Below are positions 1 to 9,598 of a DNA stretch of 64,000 nucleotides, in pieces. How positions within the stretch are numbered: position 1 is the stretch's first letter; every line of letters begins with the position of its first letter. Made by a program: the position numbers and the translations under genes. The notes below the pieces were generated by a model. That model was not told where the DNA came from, made no database searches, and saw nothing but the letters and a program-made list of their open reading frames with translations. The DNA comes from Planctomycetota bacterium (GTDB taxonomy: Bacteria; Planctomycetota; Phycisphaerae; SM23-33). The stretch lies in the NCBI GenBank assembly GCA_022705325.1, contig JAKJER010000014.1, positions 1-64,000 of the forward strand. The letters run 5' to 3'.

Positions 1-36
1 GCGCCACGGTTAACGTACACTCCTGAGCGATCACGC

Positions 37-60
37 GATGCCTCCATGGGGGGAGGCATC
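37..60. other. Stem-loop (9-bp inverted repeat)
   Basis: GATGCCTCC at 37-45 pairs exactly with GGAGGCATC at 52-60 around a 6-nt loop. No T-tract follows on either strand, so this is a hairpin rather than a convincing Rho-independent terminator. It lies beyond the 3' end of ispD. Confidence 0.5.
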
Positions 61-77
61 ATACCCGGCAGGGATGA

Positions 78-119
78 CATAATCGCTGTGGCGTTAAGGG
101 GTGTCATAATCGCTGTGGC
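78..119. repeat. 15-bp direct repeat pair
   Basis: CATAATCGCTGTGGC occurs at 78-92 and again at 105-119, a 27-bp period. It lies outside any gene I can support; function unknown. Confidence 0.6.
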
Positions 120-179
120 ACGACAGGTGCAAAAAACACCCCGTCCGGCGGAGGATCGCTCGGGAGCGGGCCCGTGACC

Positions 180-983
180 CTACCACTGTCCCTCGTCGAA
201 GGGGTGCAAACCCCCGGCGGGCTTGGGTTTGGGCAGCGTGTTGATGATCGCGGCCGCGAAGGCCAGGTCGCGGGCGGTGGTGATCTTGACGTTGCGGGCG
301 TCGCCCGGCACGGCGTGGACGTCCACGCCCAGGCGGCGGACCATGGCGGCGTCGTCGGTGGCCTCGCCCTGTTGGGCGTAGGCCCGCAGCAGCAGTTCGC
401 GGGCGAACACCTGCGGCGTCTGGGCCTCCCACAGGGCCTCGCGGTCCACGGTGGCCAGCAGCTTCTTCGGCGCCGCGGGCTTCGGCGGCGCGGGCAGGCC
501 CAGGGCGGCGGCCACCGAATTGGTGTCGCTCTGCGGCTCGTCCTGGGCGTCGCCCACCTTCCACAGCGTCCCGTGCACGGGGTAGGCCAGGATCGCCGCC
601 CCCGTTCGCGCCGCCCGCTCGAACACCGCGTCGATCCACTCCTGGGCCACGCACGGGCGGACCGCGTCGTGCACGCATACCAGGTCGGCCTGCTCGTTCA
701 CCGTCTTCAGCGCGTTGCGGACCGACTCCGTCCGAACCGACCCGCCCTGCACCAGCTTGACGCCCATGAACCCCAGCGGGCCGGCGAACCGCTCGCTGAT
801 CGTCGCCATGTCCTCGGCCGAGACCACCATCTGAATCTGACACACGTCGTCGCGATTGGCGAACGCCTCCAGCGTCCGCATGAACACCGGCGCCTTGCCC
901 AGCCGCTGAAAGATCTTGTTCTCTTTCCCGCCGAACCGCCTGCCCGCGCCGGCGGCCGGCACGATCACCGCTACCTTGGCCAT
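180..983 (-). CDS. ispD: 2-C-methyl-D-erythritol 4-phosphate cytidylyltransferase
   Basis: Cytosolic enzyme of the MEP isoprenoid pathway that joins MEP and CTP to give CDP-methylerythritol. The start at 983 gives 267 residues and puts the nucleotide-binding loop PAAGAGRRFG at residues 9-18, as usual in the family; the reading frame is open further upstream, but that extension has no family counterpart. Other visible motifs are KIFQRLGKAPV, HDAVRP (metal/CTP site) and QTPQVF, followed by ATDDAAMV. An insert rich in Ala, Pro and Lys (PAPPKPAAPKK) sits in the middle and makes the protein somewhat longer than the usual ~230 residues. It stands alone, pointing away from the aldolase gene. The family call is secure; IspD activity is inferred. 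Confidence 0.9.
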   Translation of the reverse strand: MAKVAVIVPAAGAGRRFGGKENKIFQRLGKAPVFMRTLEAFANRDDVCQIQMVVSAEDMATISERFAGPLGFMGVKLVQGGSVRTESVRNALKTVNEQADLVCVHDAVRPCVAQEWIDAVFERAARTGAAILAYPVHGTLWKVGDAQDEPQSDTNSVAAALGLPAPPKPAAPKKLLATVDREALWEAQTPQVFARELLLRAYAQQGEATDDAAMVRRLGVDVHAVPGDARNVKITTARDLAFAAAIINTLPKPKPAGGLHPFDEGQW

Positions 984-1035
984 GACAACCTCGCTCTCTG
1001 GCGATATCGTAGACCGACAGCGGGCCGGCCGCAAC

Positions 1036-1140
1036 ATCACAAAGACCACCAAGCCCGCCAGGAAAGAAGGACCAGATCACAAAGACACCCCCTTTGTGGT
1101 CTCTCCATGGTCTTCTTGGTGGACTTCGTGGTCTTGGTGA
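1036..1140. repeat. CACCAAG/CACGAAG-type dispersed intergenic repeat, inverted arms
   Basis: The ispD-aldolase gap (984-1202) carries CACAAAGACCACCAAG at 1038-1053 and, in the opposite orientation, a run of related units (CTTTGTGGTCTC, CTTCTTGGTGGACTTCGTGG) at about 1091-1139. The two arms can partly pair. No gene is supported in this gap. Confidence 0.55.
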
Positions 1141-1202
1141 TTGCCCGCCCGTTTGACACGCCCGGCGTCGTCCTATATCCTACACGTTCGCAGGAGACTC
1201 CT

Positions 1203-2057
1203 ATGCCCCTGGTAAGCCCCATCGAGATGCTGCGAGCCGCCCGCGAGGGCCGCTACGCCGTCGGCGCGTTCAACGCCGTGGACTACATGACCATCGAGGC
1301 CGTCGTGCACGAGGCCCAGGCCCGGCGCGCGCCCGTGATCGTCCAGACTTCCTCGGGCGTGATCAAGCGGTTCGGCGTGCGGGCCCTGGCGGCCATGGCA
1401 CGCGATATCGCCGCCGAGACGACCGTGCCCGTCGCGCTGCACCTGGACCACGGCACGGACGCCGCCGTCATCCGCCAGGCCATCGCCTGCGGGTACCCCT
1501 CGGTCATGATCGACGCCTCCAAGCACCCCTTCGACGAGAACGTCCGCCGCACCGCCGAGATCGTCCAGGCCGCCCACGCCGCCGGTGTGGCCGTCGAGGG
1601 CGAGGTCGGCGTGGTCGCCGGCGTCGAGGACGACATCGTCATCAAGGCCGACAAGGCCATCTACACCACCCCCGAAGAGGCCGTCGAGTTCCAGCGCCGC
1701 ACCGGCGTGGATTTCCTGGCGGCCGCCATCGGCACGGCCCACGGGTTCTACAAGGTCGCCCCGCGGCTGGACATCGACACGCTGGTCGCGCTGCGCGAGA
1801 ACACCGACTTCCCGCTGGTCATCCACGGCGGGACGGGACTGCCCGAGGACGTCGTCCGCAGGCTGGTCGCCTCCGGCGGCAGCAAGTTCAACCTCTCCAC
1901 GCAGATCAAGCAGACCTACATCGACGCGATGGACGAGTACATCCAGGCCCACCGCCAGGAATACGACATCCTCAAGGTCCTCAAGCACGCCTACGACCGC
2001 CTGCGGGAGATGATCGGCGGGTACATGGCCCTGCTCGGGAGCGAAGGAAAGGCCTGA
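1203..2057 (+). CDS. fba: Class II fructose-bisphosphate (ketose-bisphosphate) aldolase
   Basis: Zinc-dependent aldolase cleaving fructose 1,6-bisphosphate (or a related ketose bisphosphate) in central carbon metabolism; 284 residues, normal for the family. The start at 1203 is preceded by AGGAGA, and the N-terminus MPLVSPIEML is typical. Visible motifs are HLDHG (zinc ligand and catalytic region, about residues 80-84), EGEVG, GTAHGFYK, HGGTGLP and KFNLST (phosphate loop). The frame stays open for more than 1 kb upstream, but that stretch is antisense to ispD. One base separates its stop from the PHP gene, so the two are probably cotranscribed. Substrate choice between FBP and tagatose-BP cannot be settled by reading. 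Confidence 0.92.
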   Translation: MPLVSPIEMLRAAREGRYAVGAFNAVDYMTIEAVVHEAQARRAPVIVQTSSGVIKRFGVRALAAMARDIAAETTVPVALHLDHGTDAAVIRQAIACGYPSVMIDASKHPFDENVRRTAEIVQAAHAAGVAVEGEVGVVAGVEDDIVIKADKAIYTTPEEAVEFQRRTGVDFLAAAIGTAHGFYKVAPRLDIDTLVALRENTDFPLVIHGGTGLPEDVVRRLVASGGSKFNLSTQIKQTYIDAMDEYIQAHRQEYDILKVLKHAYDRLREMIGGYMALLGSEGKA

Positions 2058-2058
2058 C

Positions 2059-3021
2059 ATGAGCGACGCACCAGCCTACCGCTGCGACATGCACTGCCAC
2101 ACCCTCCGCAGCGACGGCAACGACACCCCGCGTGAACTCATCGACAACGCCGTCGCCCTGGGTCTGCACGCCATCGGCCTGACCGACCACGACATTGATC
2201 CGCCCAGGACGATTCCGGATCAGAGCGGGCGCGAGGTTGACCTGGTCGCCTACGCCGCCGGCCGCGGCCTGGTGCTCGTGCCCGGCTACGAGTTCTCGTG
2301 CGACACGCACGTGGACGACGTGCACATCTGCGGCTATGGCCTGGACTGGGATCACGCGGACCTCCAGGCCGAGGTGCAGGCGGCCAAGCGGTCCAAGAGC
2401 CGAGCCTACGAGGAGCTTTGCCAGGCCTTGACGGCCCGGGGCATGAGCCTGGACTGGGAGGCGGACGTGCTCACCGTCCGCGACGCCGCCGGCGCCGCGA
2501 CCGCCCGGCGCGAGCCGGACGAGGTGCAGCGCAAGCACGTGTTCGAGGCGATGGCTGCCCGCGGGCACTGCAAGACGTGGTCCGACGCGAAGATCCTCGT
2601 CCGCGACGATCCCGAGTTGAACATCCCGCGGCGCAAGATCGACCCGGTGGCGGCCATCGAGCTGATCCACCGCTGCGGCGGGATCGCGGTGCTGGCCCAC
2701 CCGCACCTGATCGACGAACAGGTCCGCCCCAACCGCGGGCAGGCGATCTCGCGGGCGGCGTACATCGACCGGCTGATCGAGGCCGGCCTGGACGGCATCG
2801 AGGCGCGCTACACGTACGACAAGACCAGCTACAAGGGCACGCAGACGCCCGAGCAGGTCGAGCAGGACGTGCGGGCGACCTACGCCGGACGGGTGAAGTT
2901 CTTCAGCGGCGGCAGCGACTACCACGCCGACCACAAGAAGGGCGCCAAGACCGTCCGGAAGCTGGGCGAGCGCGGCCTGACCGTCGAAGAGTTCCAGCAG
3001 GCGTTCGCACGATTCTTGTAA
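2059..3021 (+). CDS. PHP-domain metal-dependent phosphoesterase (TrpH/RNase AM-like)
   Basis: A 320-residue PHP (polymerase and histidinol phosphatase) domain protein. Metal-binding motifs appear in order: HCHTLRSDG near residue 12, GLTDHD near 40, PGYEFSCD near 75, AHPH near 213 and GGSDYHADHK near 283. Family members hydrolyse phosphoesters such as nucleoside 3',5'-bisphosphates or short RNA. The start lies one base after the aldolase stop (TGACATG), which implies translational coupling. The central part carries a longer helical insert than minimal PHP proteins. Family is clear, substrate unknown. Confidence 0.85.
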   Translation: MSDAPAYRCDMHCHTLRSDGNDTPRELIDNAVALGLHAIGLTDHDIDPPRTIPDQSGREVDLVAYAAGRGLVLVPGYEFSCDTHVDDVHICGYGLDWDHADLQAEVQAAKRSKSRAYEELCQALTARGMSLDWEADVLTVRDAAGAATARREPDEVQRKHVFEAMAARGHCKTWSDAKILVRDDPELNIPRRKIDPVAAIELIHRCGGIAVLAHPHLIDEQVRPNRGQAISRAAYIDRLIEAGLDGIEARYTYDKTSYKGTQTPEQVEQDVRATYAGRVKFFSGGSDYHADHKKGAKTVRKLGERGLTVEEFQQAFARFL

Positions 3022-3024
3022 CCT

Positions 3025-3066
3025 GTAGTTGGTAGCCAGTAGCCAGTAGCCAGCAGCCAGTAGTCA
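3025..3066. repeat. GTAGCCA-type heptamer array
   Basis: Degenerate 7-bp units (GTAGTTG, GTAGCCA x3, GCAGCCA, GTAGTCA) fill the PHP-deoC gap. This is one of at least seven such arrays in the window. Confidence 0.8.
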
Positions 3067-3117
3067 CCAATTCGTTCAGCGGGCGAGCTTGCTCGCCGTT
3101 TCAGCAGGAGTCACACG

Positions 3118-3858
3118 ATGATCGACCTTGCAGCCGCCGACAAACAGACCATCGCCAAGGCCATGGACTTCTCCATCCTGCCCAAGAACAGCCAGGAAGC
3201 CGAGATCCGCGAGGGCTGCCGCATCACGCGACAGTACGGCTTCGCCGCCTTCTACACCTCCAGCCCGTACTGGTCGCCGGTGGTGGCCGAGGAGCTGGCC
3301 GGCACGGACATCGAGGTGGGCACGGGCATCGCCTTCCCCTTCGGCAGCCAGACAGCCGCCGTCAAGGCCTTCGAGACCGAAGAAGCCGTCCGACGCGGCT
3401 GCACCGCCGTCGACATCGTCATGAACATCGGCGCCCTCAAGGACGGTAACCGCCAGGCCGTCCGCGAGGAACTGGTCGCGTTCAAGGAGGCGGCTGGGCC
3501 CGCCGTCACCAAGTGCATCCTCGAGACGTGCTTCCTGACCCACGAGGAGATCGCCACCGGCTGCAAGCTCATCGCTGAGGCGGAAATCGACTACGCCAAG
3601 ACCTCCAGCGGGCAGTTCGAGGGCCCCACGCTCGAGCAGTTCCTGGTGATGCGCGACACGCTGGCCGGCCTGCCCATCAAGCTCAAGGTCGCCGGCGTCA
3701 AGTTCCCCCGCCCGCAGAACGCCTATGTGTTCATGCTGGCCGGCGCCGACCGCATCGGCACCCGCGCCGCCCCGGAGATCGTCGACGCCCTGGACCTCAT
3801 GCGCCAGATCGGCATTGTGCCGGCGAAGAAAGAACAGGGACTAGGGAATAGGGACTAG
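3118..3858 (+). CDS. deoC: Deoxyribose-phosphate aldolase
   Basis: Class I aldolase interconverting deoxyribose 5-phosphate with acetaldehyde plus glyceraldehyde 3-phosphate, in deoxynucleoside salvage. It has 246 residues. Landmarks are DIVMNIG (about residue 100), KCILET (second active-site lysine), DYAKTSSG with the Schiff-base lysine (about residue 161) and VAGVKFPR near the phosphate site. The start at 3118 follows CAGGAG with good spacing. It runs in the same direction as the aldolase and PHP genes, separated by the heptamer array, so a three-gene sugar-phosphate operon is plausible. Confidence 0.92.
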   Translation: MIDLAAADKQTIAKAMDFSILPKNSQEAEIREGCRITRQYGFAAFYTSSPYWSPVVAEELAGTDIEVGTGIAFPFGSQTAAVKAFETEEAVRRGCTAVDIVMNIGALKDGNRQAVREELVAFKEAAGPAVTKCILETCFLTHEEIATGCKLIAEAEIDYAKTSSGQFEGPTLEQFLVMRDTLAGLPIKLKVAGVKFPRPQNAYVFMLAGADRIGTRAAPEIVDALDLMRQIGIVPAKKEQGLGNRD

Positions 3859-3861
3859 GGT

Positions 3862-5127
3862 TTAGGGTTTCGTTTTCGGTTTCAATTCGATGATTCGGAT
3901 GGTGTCCTGTATCTCCAGGCGGACATCGTCGTCGGACTCCTCTGCCAGCAGGGCCCGCAGACGGGGCAGGCGCGGCAGCGGCGCGCACCACCTCAGCACC
4001 CGTGCCGCCTCCCGCCTGGAGGCATCTTGCTTCATCTGAGGAAGCCTGAAGAGAATGGCGTCAGCCACCGCAGGCGGGTCAAGCCCGAGGAAGGCCGAGG
4101 TAAGAATGGCGCCGTCCGCGACCGCCCGATCGTCGTCATGAATCATCGCGATCAGGTCAGCCTCCATGCTCGGCGTGAACACTCGCGAAGAGAGTTCCAA
4201 GGCTGCGGCAACGACATGCCCCGACAACTCCTCTGCCGCCACACCGCGCAAACAGACCCTGCGACAGTCCGGATCGATGCGAGCGCGCGCGATGGCAAAG
4301 AGGATGTGGAGCCCCTCGTTGCCCGCCTTCTCGTGTCTGGCAGCCATTGACTGGATGATCGCTCGCACCTCAGCCGAGAGCGATGGCGGATGGTGCGCAA
4401 CGGCGACGACCGCGTACGCTGATGCATCCGTACTGTTTTGCAGGCGCTGGGCCAGCACAGGGACCAAAGCCCCTCGCGCAGATGGCGGTACTCCAGCGAC
4501 GGACATCATGTGAAGGAACCCGAGTTGTCGATCCCCGGCTGAACCTGCCTCGGCGACCAGCCGCCGGGCGACATCCTGGTTCTCGGGCAGAAGCCACGCC
4601 AGCAGGACCAGAGCGGGACCGGTGACGGCCTGGGGATCACGCTTCGCTCCCCACGTCTCCGCCAGACGCCAGAAGAACTCGAGTTCCTCCTTCTTTCCGT
4701 CGTCGTCCCGCAACAGGGCCAGCCCTTGCAGAGCGCGCCCCGATGCCTGGGGGCCGGGCTTGGACCTCAGCAGTGCTGCACGAATCTGCCGCCGCCGCTC
4801 GCCGCTCGTTCGTTCCACCGCCCGCAAGAGCAGTGCCTCCTTGTCCCTGTCAAGCTCCCGCGGACCTGTGAGGGCGGTAATCAGAAGGTCGGCCGCTTGT
4901 GTTGAGGGAGACCAGCTCAATTCACGAATCGCGCGAGACCATACCTCATAGTCGTCGCACCGTGCCGCCTCGCCCAACTGGGCCAGTCTTTCTGCGGTAA
5001 CGGGCGGCGATATTCCTGCATCCCGTAGCGGTTCGCTGCACCCGATCAACGCGATGCAGGCGAGCAGACTCACGATCGCCACGCCCTTCGGTCGCGGCGG
5101 TCGGTTGTTTGCCGGGGCGGTGGGCAT
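3862..5127 (-). CDS. Helical-repeat (HEAT-like) lipoprotein, unknown function
   Basis: About 421 residues. The chosen start gives a short basic N-region, a hydrophobic stretch (VAIVSLLACIALIGC) and a lipobox ending in IGC, so the protein should be lipid-anchored outside the cytoplasm. An upstream ATG at 5175 is possible, but it has no ribosome binding site and would bury the signal peptide. The mature part is almost all amphipathic helices rich in Ala, Leu and Arg (for example AADLLITALTGPRELDRDKEALLLRA), which resembles HEAT or armadillo-type solenoids, but I cannot assign a family. It converges on deoC with only 3 bp between the stops. No catalytic motif is visible. Confidence 0.7.
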   Translation of the reverse strand: MPTAPANNRPPRPKGVAIVSLLACIALIGCSEPLRDAGISPPVTAERLAQLGEAARCDDYEVWSRAIRELSWSPSTQAADLLITALTGPRELDRDKEALLLRAVERTSGERRRQIRAALLRSKPGPQASGRALQGLALLRDDDGKKEELEFFWRLAETWGAKRDPQAVTGPALVLLAWLLPENQDVARRLVAEAGSAGDRQLGFLHMMSVAGVPPSARGALVPVLAQRLQNSTDASAYAVVAVAHHPPSLSAEVRAIIQSMAARHEKAGNEGLHILFAIARARIDPDCRRVCLRGVAAEELSGHVVAAALELSSRVFTPSMEADLIAMIHDDDRAVADGAILTSAFLGLDPPAVADAILFRLPQMKQDASRREAARVLRWCAPLPRLPRLRALLAEESDDDVRLEIQDTIRIIELKPKTKP

Positions 5128-5185
5128 AGAGGTTCCCGCCTGTAATTGGGTCCCGAGCTTCGTGCTGACGTCCATAGGATAGCGT

Positions 5186-6519
<1,334 letters not shown>

Positions 6520-6536
6520 GATTGCTCCTTGTGCTT

Positions 6537-6700
6537 GGTAGCCAGTAGCCGGTAGTCAGTAGCCGGTAATCAGGGGTCTGTGCTGCAAACTGGCGGCCGG
6601 CGATGCGAATGCTGTGTGACGTTCATACCGCGCGCGTTTCCACGGCATCGCCGTCACCGGCTACGGGCTACCGACTACTGACTACCAACTACCGACTACT
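6537..6700. repeat. Pair of GTAGCCA-type arrays in inverted orientation
   Basis: Heptamer units read GTAGCCA/GTAGCCG at 6537-6570 and in the opposite orientation (GGCTACCGACTACTGACTAC) at about 6657-6700. They flank roughly 85 bp between the ParB and ABC genes. The distal array runs into the last codons and stop of the ParB-like gene. Transcribed, the arms could form a long imperfect hairpin within the operon. Confidence 0.75.
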
Positions 6701-7322
6701 CGATTCTCACGTTGCACGTCAGGTCGTGGCGGGCGATCAGCTTGTCGAAATCGGATTTCGCCTTGCGGAACTTGCGCTGGTTGAGTTCGAAGACCAGCAC
6801 GGCGGAGGCGGCGGGTTTGGGGCGGGCGGTCCTGGGTCGCTCCAGCAGCCGCAGGAACTCAGCCGCGGGCCTCATGGGCTCGGCGGGCAGCGGCTGGAGG
6901 TTCTCCAGCAGACGGGCGGCGTCGCGCGGCGAGAGGGCGGTCAGCCGGGCCAGCTCGTCGTCCGGTTCGCGCCCGTCCAGCAGACGGCCCAGCAGTTTGG
7001 CCAGCTTGTCGCTGTCGAACCGGGTCTGGGCGGCGGGGTTGTTGAGGGCCACGTGCAGGGCGGCGGCCTGGTCGTCGTCCAGGGCGGTCAGGAACACACA
7101 CGGGACGAGCCGGTCCGGACGGCCTCGAAGGGCGTTGGCCTTCAGGCGCTCGTGCCCGTCGATGAGCAGCCGGTCCTTACGCCGGGCGATCACCGGCTGG
7201 ACAAACCCGTACGCATCCAGCAGCCGGCCCAGGGCGGTCAGCGACTTGCGGGCGTCGCGGCGCGGATGGTCGTCCAGGGGTTTGAGGCTGGCGGGGTCCA
7301 CCATGTCGATCTTGAGTTTCAT
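6696..7322 (-). CDS. ParB-like nuclease-domain protein
   Basis: 208 residues. The N-terminal part matches the ParB/Sulfiredoxin-like fold: a region around PLDDHPRRD, then GFVQPVIAR and DGHERLKANALRG, the hallmark ParB box. Chromosomal ParB proteins carry an HTH and parS-binding region and sit beside parA; neither is present, so this belongs with the stand-alone ParB-like proteins typical of phages and mobile elements. The start at 7322 follows GAGGAG. It lies between the mini-sigma gene and the ABC-GNAT gene, all in one direction. Role unknown; DNA binding or nicking, or a nucleotide-dependent switch, are possibilities. Confidence 0.75.
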   Translation of the reverse strand: MKLKIDMVDPASLKPLDDHPRRDARKSLTALGRLLDAYGFVQPVIARRKDRLLIDGHERLKANALRGRPDRLVPCVFLTALDDDQAAALHVALNNPAAQTRFDSDKLAKLLGRLLDGREPDDELARLTALSPRDAARLLENLQPLPAEPMRPAAEFLRLLERPRTARPKPAASAVLVFELNQRKFRKAKSDFDKLIARHDLTCNVRIE

Positions 7323-7410
7323 GTTCTCCTCGCTGGAATCGGTGGAACGTGGACATCACGAAGGTTGCGCAGAGCGGACGCGCAGGCCGCCCGGGTGCGG
7401 CGGGGCGGTC

Positions 7411-7740
7411 TCAGGTCTGCTCCTCGGCGCTGCGGTGCAGGTCGCTGCCCAGTCCGGCCAGGTCGATCTGCCCGCGCCGCCCGCGAACGGGCGAGACCCA
7501 CCCGTGGCGGCAGGCGCCCGGGCCGGTCTGGAGGCGCTCCTGCGGGAGCAACTGCGAGCCGGGTTTCTGGCGGCGCTCCCAGCGGCGATGGCGCTGGACG
7601 AACCGCTGGACCTGCCGCCTCGGGTTGTGCCCTTCCAGGTAGGCCACCCACGCCTCCTGGATGGCGTCCTCGCGCAGGCGGGCCGGCACGAAGCGGAAAT
7701 CGCGGACCGACATCGAAGGCGGGTACAGATACGTGTACAT
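7411..7740 (-). CDS. Small sigma-region-2-like protein
   Basis: 109 residues. The segment REDAIQEAWVAYLEG at about residues 21-35 resembles the core-RNA-polymerase-binding helix of sigma-70 region 2 (D-x-x-Q-E-x-F/W). It is followed by a basic stretch (RFVQRHRRWERRQK). No region 4 is present. The start at 7740 (MYTYLY) is chosen because GAGAGGAGA lies 6-12 nt upstream, just after the overlapping ATGA end of the preceding gene. With the larger sigma-like gene two positions upstream, this resembles the small split sigma/HTH proteins of phage-like regions. Function tentative. Confidence 0.6.
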   Translation of the reverse strand: MYTYLYPPSMSVRDFRFVPARLREDAIQEAWVAYLEGHNPRRQVQRFVQRHRRWERRQKPGSQLLPQERLQTGPGACRHGWVSPVRGRRGQIDLAGLGSDLHRSAEEQT

Positions 7741-7754
7741 CCGTTGGTCTCCTC

Positions 7755-8093
7755 TCATGAGTCGCTCTTGCCCAGCCAGTCGGGAACCAGGTGCGGGTAC
7801 TTGCGCATTCGCTGGAGCCAGCGAGCCAGAAAGCTGCGGTCGCGAGCGATCAGGTTGCTCGCCTCCGACTGCGAGAACCCCATGCAGACCAGCCACAGGG
7901 CCTCGTCCAGGGCCGTCCAGTCGCCCCCGCGGCTGGCCCGCTGCTCGAACTCGGCCCACTTCTCCGCCCAGCAGCCGAAGCACAACCGGGCTGGGGCGTG
8001 CGGCGAGGGCCCGTGGTAGGCTGGGTCGCCGTACGTCTTCTTGCAGTTGGGGCAGCGAAACGCCGCGCGAGATTGGAGTCCTCTGGACGGCAT
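7755..8093 (-). CDS. Zinc-ribbon plus helix-turn-helix protein
   Basis: 112 residues. A CPNC...CFGC pair (about residues 12-46) forms a probable zinc ribbon. It is followed by an HTH-like segment, DEALWLVCMGFSQSEASNLI, and RDRSFLARWLQRM. The ATG at 8093 is preferred over a TTG at 8114 because GGGGAGA lies just before it. It is tightly packed between the sigma-like gene and the mini-sigma gene. Probably a small DNA-binding regulator; no closer family recognised. Confidence 0.65.
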   Translation of the reverse strand: MPSRGLQSRAAFRCPNCKKTYGDPAYHGPSPHAPARLCFGCWAEKWAEFEQRASRGGDWTALDEALWLVCMGFSQSEASNLIARDRSFLARWLQRMRKYPHLVPDWLGKSDS

Positions 8094-8110
8094 GGAGAAT
8101 CTCCCCGCCT

Positions 8111-8689
8111 TCAAGGCATCGCCTCATTCCGGGTCGTTCGGTTCCGTGGCACGGCCTGGGCGTCCAGCCGGGCGACCAACGAGCGGACCCGTCGCAGACG
8201 CCAGCGGACGGCGTCCTGGGTGCGGCCCAGGTCGCGGGCGATCTGGGCCAGCGTGCAGCCGTCGGTCCGCATCCGCAGGACCCGCCGGTCCAGCGGGTCC
8301 AGACGCTCCAGCCAGTCCGGTTCGAGCGACCAGGCCGCGTCGGGCACCGGGGGGGCCAGGTCACTCTCGGTGCGGCCGGGGAAATCGCCGCGACAGTAGT
8401 CGCTCATGCAAATGCCCCGACGGCGGGCTCGCAGCCGCTCGTCCCGGATGAGGGACCGCAGCCGCAGCCAGGCGGTGTGACAGGTCCAGACGCCGATCCC
8501 GCAGCGGCAACGGGTCGGGTCGAAGCGGTGCCGGGCCTGGGCGACGGCCAGCCCGGCCAGGCTCAGCAGTTCCTCATGCGGCAGGGGGATGCGGCTGGCG
8601 ACGGCCTTGCGAACCAAGTGGCGGACGATCCGCAGCCAGTCCGGCTCGGCCTGAACGGCTGCGTGTGAGTTCTCGGCGTGGGCGATCAT
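8111..8689 (-). CDS. Sigma-70-like factor
   Basis: 192 residues. Region 2 is visible as HEELLSLAGLAVAQARHRFDP (the E-E-L ... FDP pattern of sigma-70 region 2), continuing into WLRLRSLIRDERLR. Region 4 is DPLDRRVLRMRTDGCTLAQIA, with the recognition helix in DLGRTQDAVRWRLRRV. It is a two-domain, alternative-sigma-like protein without an adjacent anti-sigma gene. AAAGGAGAG precedes the ATG at 8689; a GTG at 8698 is the alternative. It is the second gene of the minus-strand operon that ends with the ParB and ABC-GNAT genes and could direct expression of a dedicated promoter set. Confidence 0.7.
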   Translation of the reverse strand: MIAHAENSHAAVQAEPDWLRIVRHLVRKAVASRIPLPHEELLSLAGLAVAQARHRFDPTRCRCGIGVWTCHTAWLRLRSLIRDERLRARRRGICMSDYCRGDFPGRTESDLAPPVPDAAWSLEPDWLERLDPLDRRVLRMRTDGCTLAQIARDLGRTQDAVRWRLRRVRSLVARLDAQAVPRNRTTRNEAMP

Positions 8690-8714
8690 GGAACGCACTC
8701 TCCTTTGGGTAAGG

Positions 8715-9218
8715 TCAGGAAGCCTTGAGACGAACGGTCAGGCGACAGTGGAGGCCCTTGTTGTCGGCGTAAAGGCGACCCCGCCAGGTGTAGCCCCGGT
8801 GCAGGTCCTCCCAGCCGTCCTGGGAAGTCAGCGAATGCAGTTCGAGTTCGGCGAGGACCAACTCATCGAGCAGTTCCCCGTCGGCCAGGCAGTCGTCCAG
8901 CACGTCGACAGCCTGTTCCCCCTGGCCGATACGCAGCAACGGGCTGATCGGGCAGGCAGCCTCACTGGGGGAGGCCTCGCTTCCCTGGCCGATCTCCAGC
9001 CGCATGCCGTCCGGCATCTGCTCCAAGGGCAAGTTGAAGTCCGCCAGCACCGTCGAGTCTATGTCATCCAGGATCCGCAGGTTCTTGATCCACCCTCCTG
9101 GTCGATAGAACTCTTGTTTCCCCAGTCTGTTATGAAGCATCAGGATCCGCGTGTTCCCGGACAGGATGGCTTGGCGGACGCCATGAACGAAGTTGTTAAC
9201 ATCCTCTTGTGAAGGCAT
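8715..9218 (-). CDS. Hypothetical protein, first gene of the ParB/ABC-GNAT operon
   Basis: 167 residues, not recognised. The N-terminal half has mixed alpha/beta character (NTRILMLHNRLGK, IKNLRILDDID) and the C-terminal third is rich in Leu/Glu (LADGELLDELVLAELELHSL) before a basic end. There is no signal peptide, membrane segment or cysteine pattern. It is the promoter-proximal gene: a good minus-strand promoter lies directly upstream, and the sigma-like gene follows after 25 bp. Confidence 0.6.
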   Translation of the reverse strand: MPSQEDVNNFVHGVRQAILSGNTRILMLHNRLGKQEFYRPGGWIKNLRILDDIDSTVLADFNLPLEQMPDGMRLEIGQGSEASPSEAACPISPLLRIGQGEQAVDVLDDCLADGELLDELVLAELELHSLTSQDGWEDLHRGYTWRGRLYADNKGLHCRLTVRLKAS

Positions 9219-9233
9219 AATAGACCAGATTGA

Positions 9234-9262
9234 ATGTTAATCAAACAGCAAACTTACGTCAA
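9234..9262 (-). promoter_or_regulatory. Sigma-70-type promoter for the ParB/ABC-GNAT operon
   Basis: On the minus strand TTGACG (9257-9262) is followed after 17 bp by TAACAT (9234-9239), 5/6 and 4/6 matches to the -35 and -10 consensus. The first gene starts at 9218, so the leader would be very short (about 10 nt). Confidence 0.55.
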
Positions 9263-9598
9263 TGTATAAATACTATAATAACGCCTGGAGGGAATCTGTG
9301 GTGTTGGCGTGTTCTGGTTTTTGGCTAACTCTCCGGCACGGCTGGGGTAGGGGAGGGATATTTTTCTGTGGCCGTGCATTCGCAAAAGGCCCACGGCGTT
9401 GCATAGTATCTGGTAGCATTCCTGACCTTTCGGGTTGGGACTCCTTGGGCCGACTGGTATTCCTCGTGAACCGCGAGACTGGCTTGCGGGCCCCGGTGGG
9501 CATGTTGGACCGTTGATCGAAGGCGTTTACCGGGGCTTCTCCTAGGCTTGGTTCGGGCGGTTGTGTGCGGGCGAAATCAGACGGTGAGGAACGAAGCG
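9263..9598. other. Intergenic region upstream of the response regulator
   Basis: No gene supported. The left end is AT-rich and contains a perfect TATAAT at 9274-9279 on the plus strand, but without a good -35 at normal spacing. A GGGGAGGGATATTTTT stretch lies at 9351-9366. It separates the divergent operon from the response regulator. Confidence 0.5.

Noticed and set aside
180..209. CCCTCGTCGAAGGGG at the ispD 3' end as another palindromic element
   Set aside because: Only a loose match to the CCCTGAGC...GAAGGG type and it reads as a normal C-terminal PFDEG; too weak to claim.
174..1202. Long in-frame extension upstream of the class II aldolase
   Set aside because: It is antisense to ispD, lacks family similarity and a start site; the aldolase starts at 1203 with AGGAGA.
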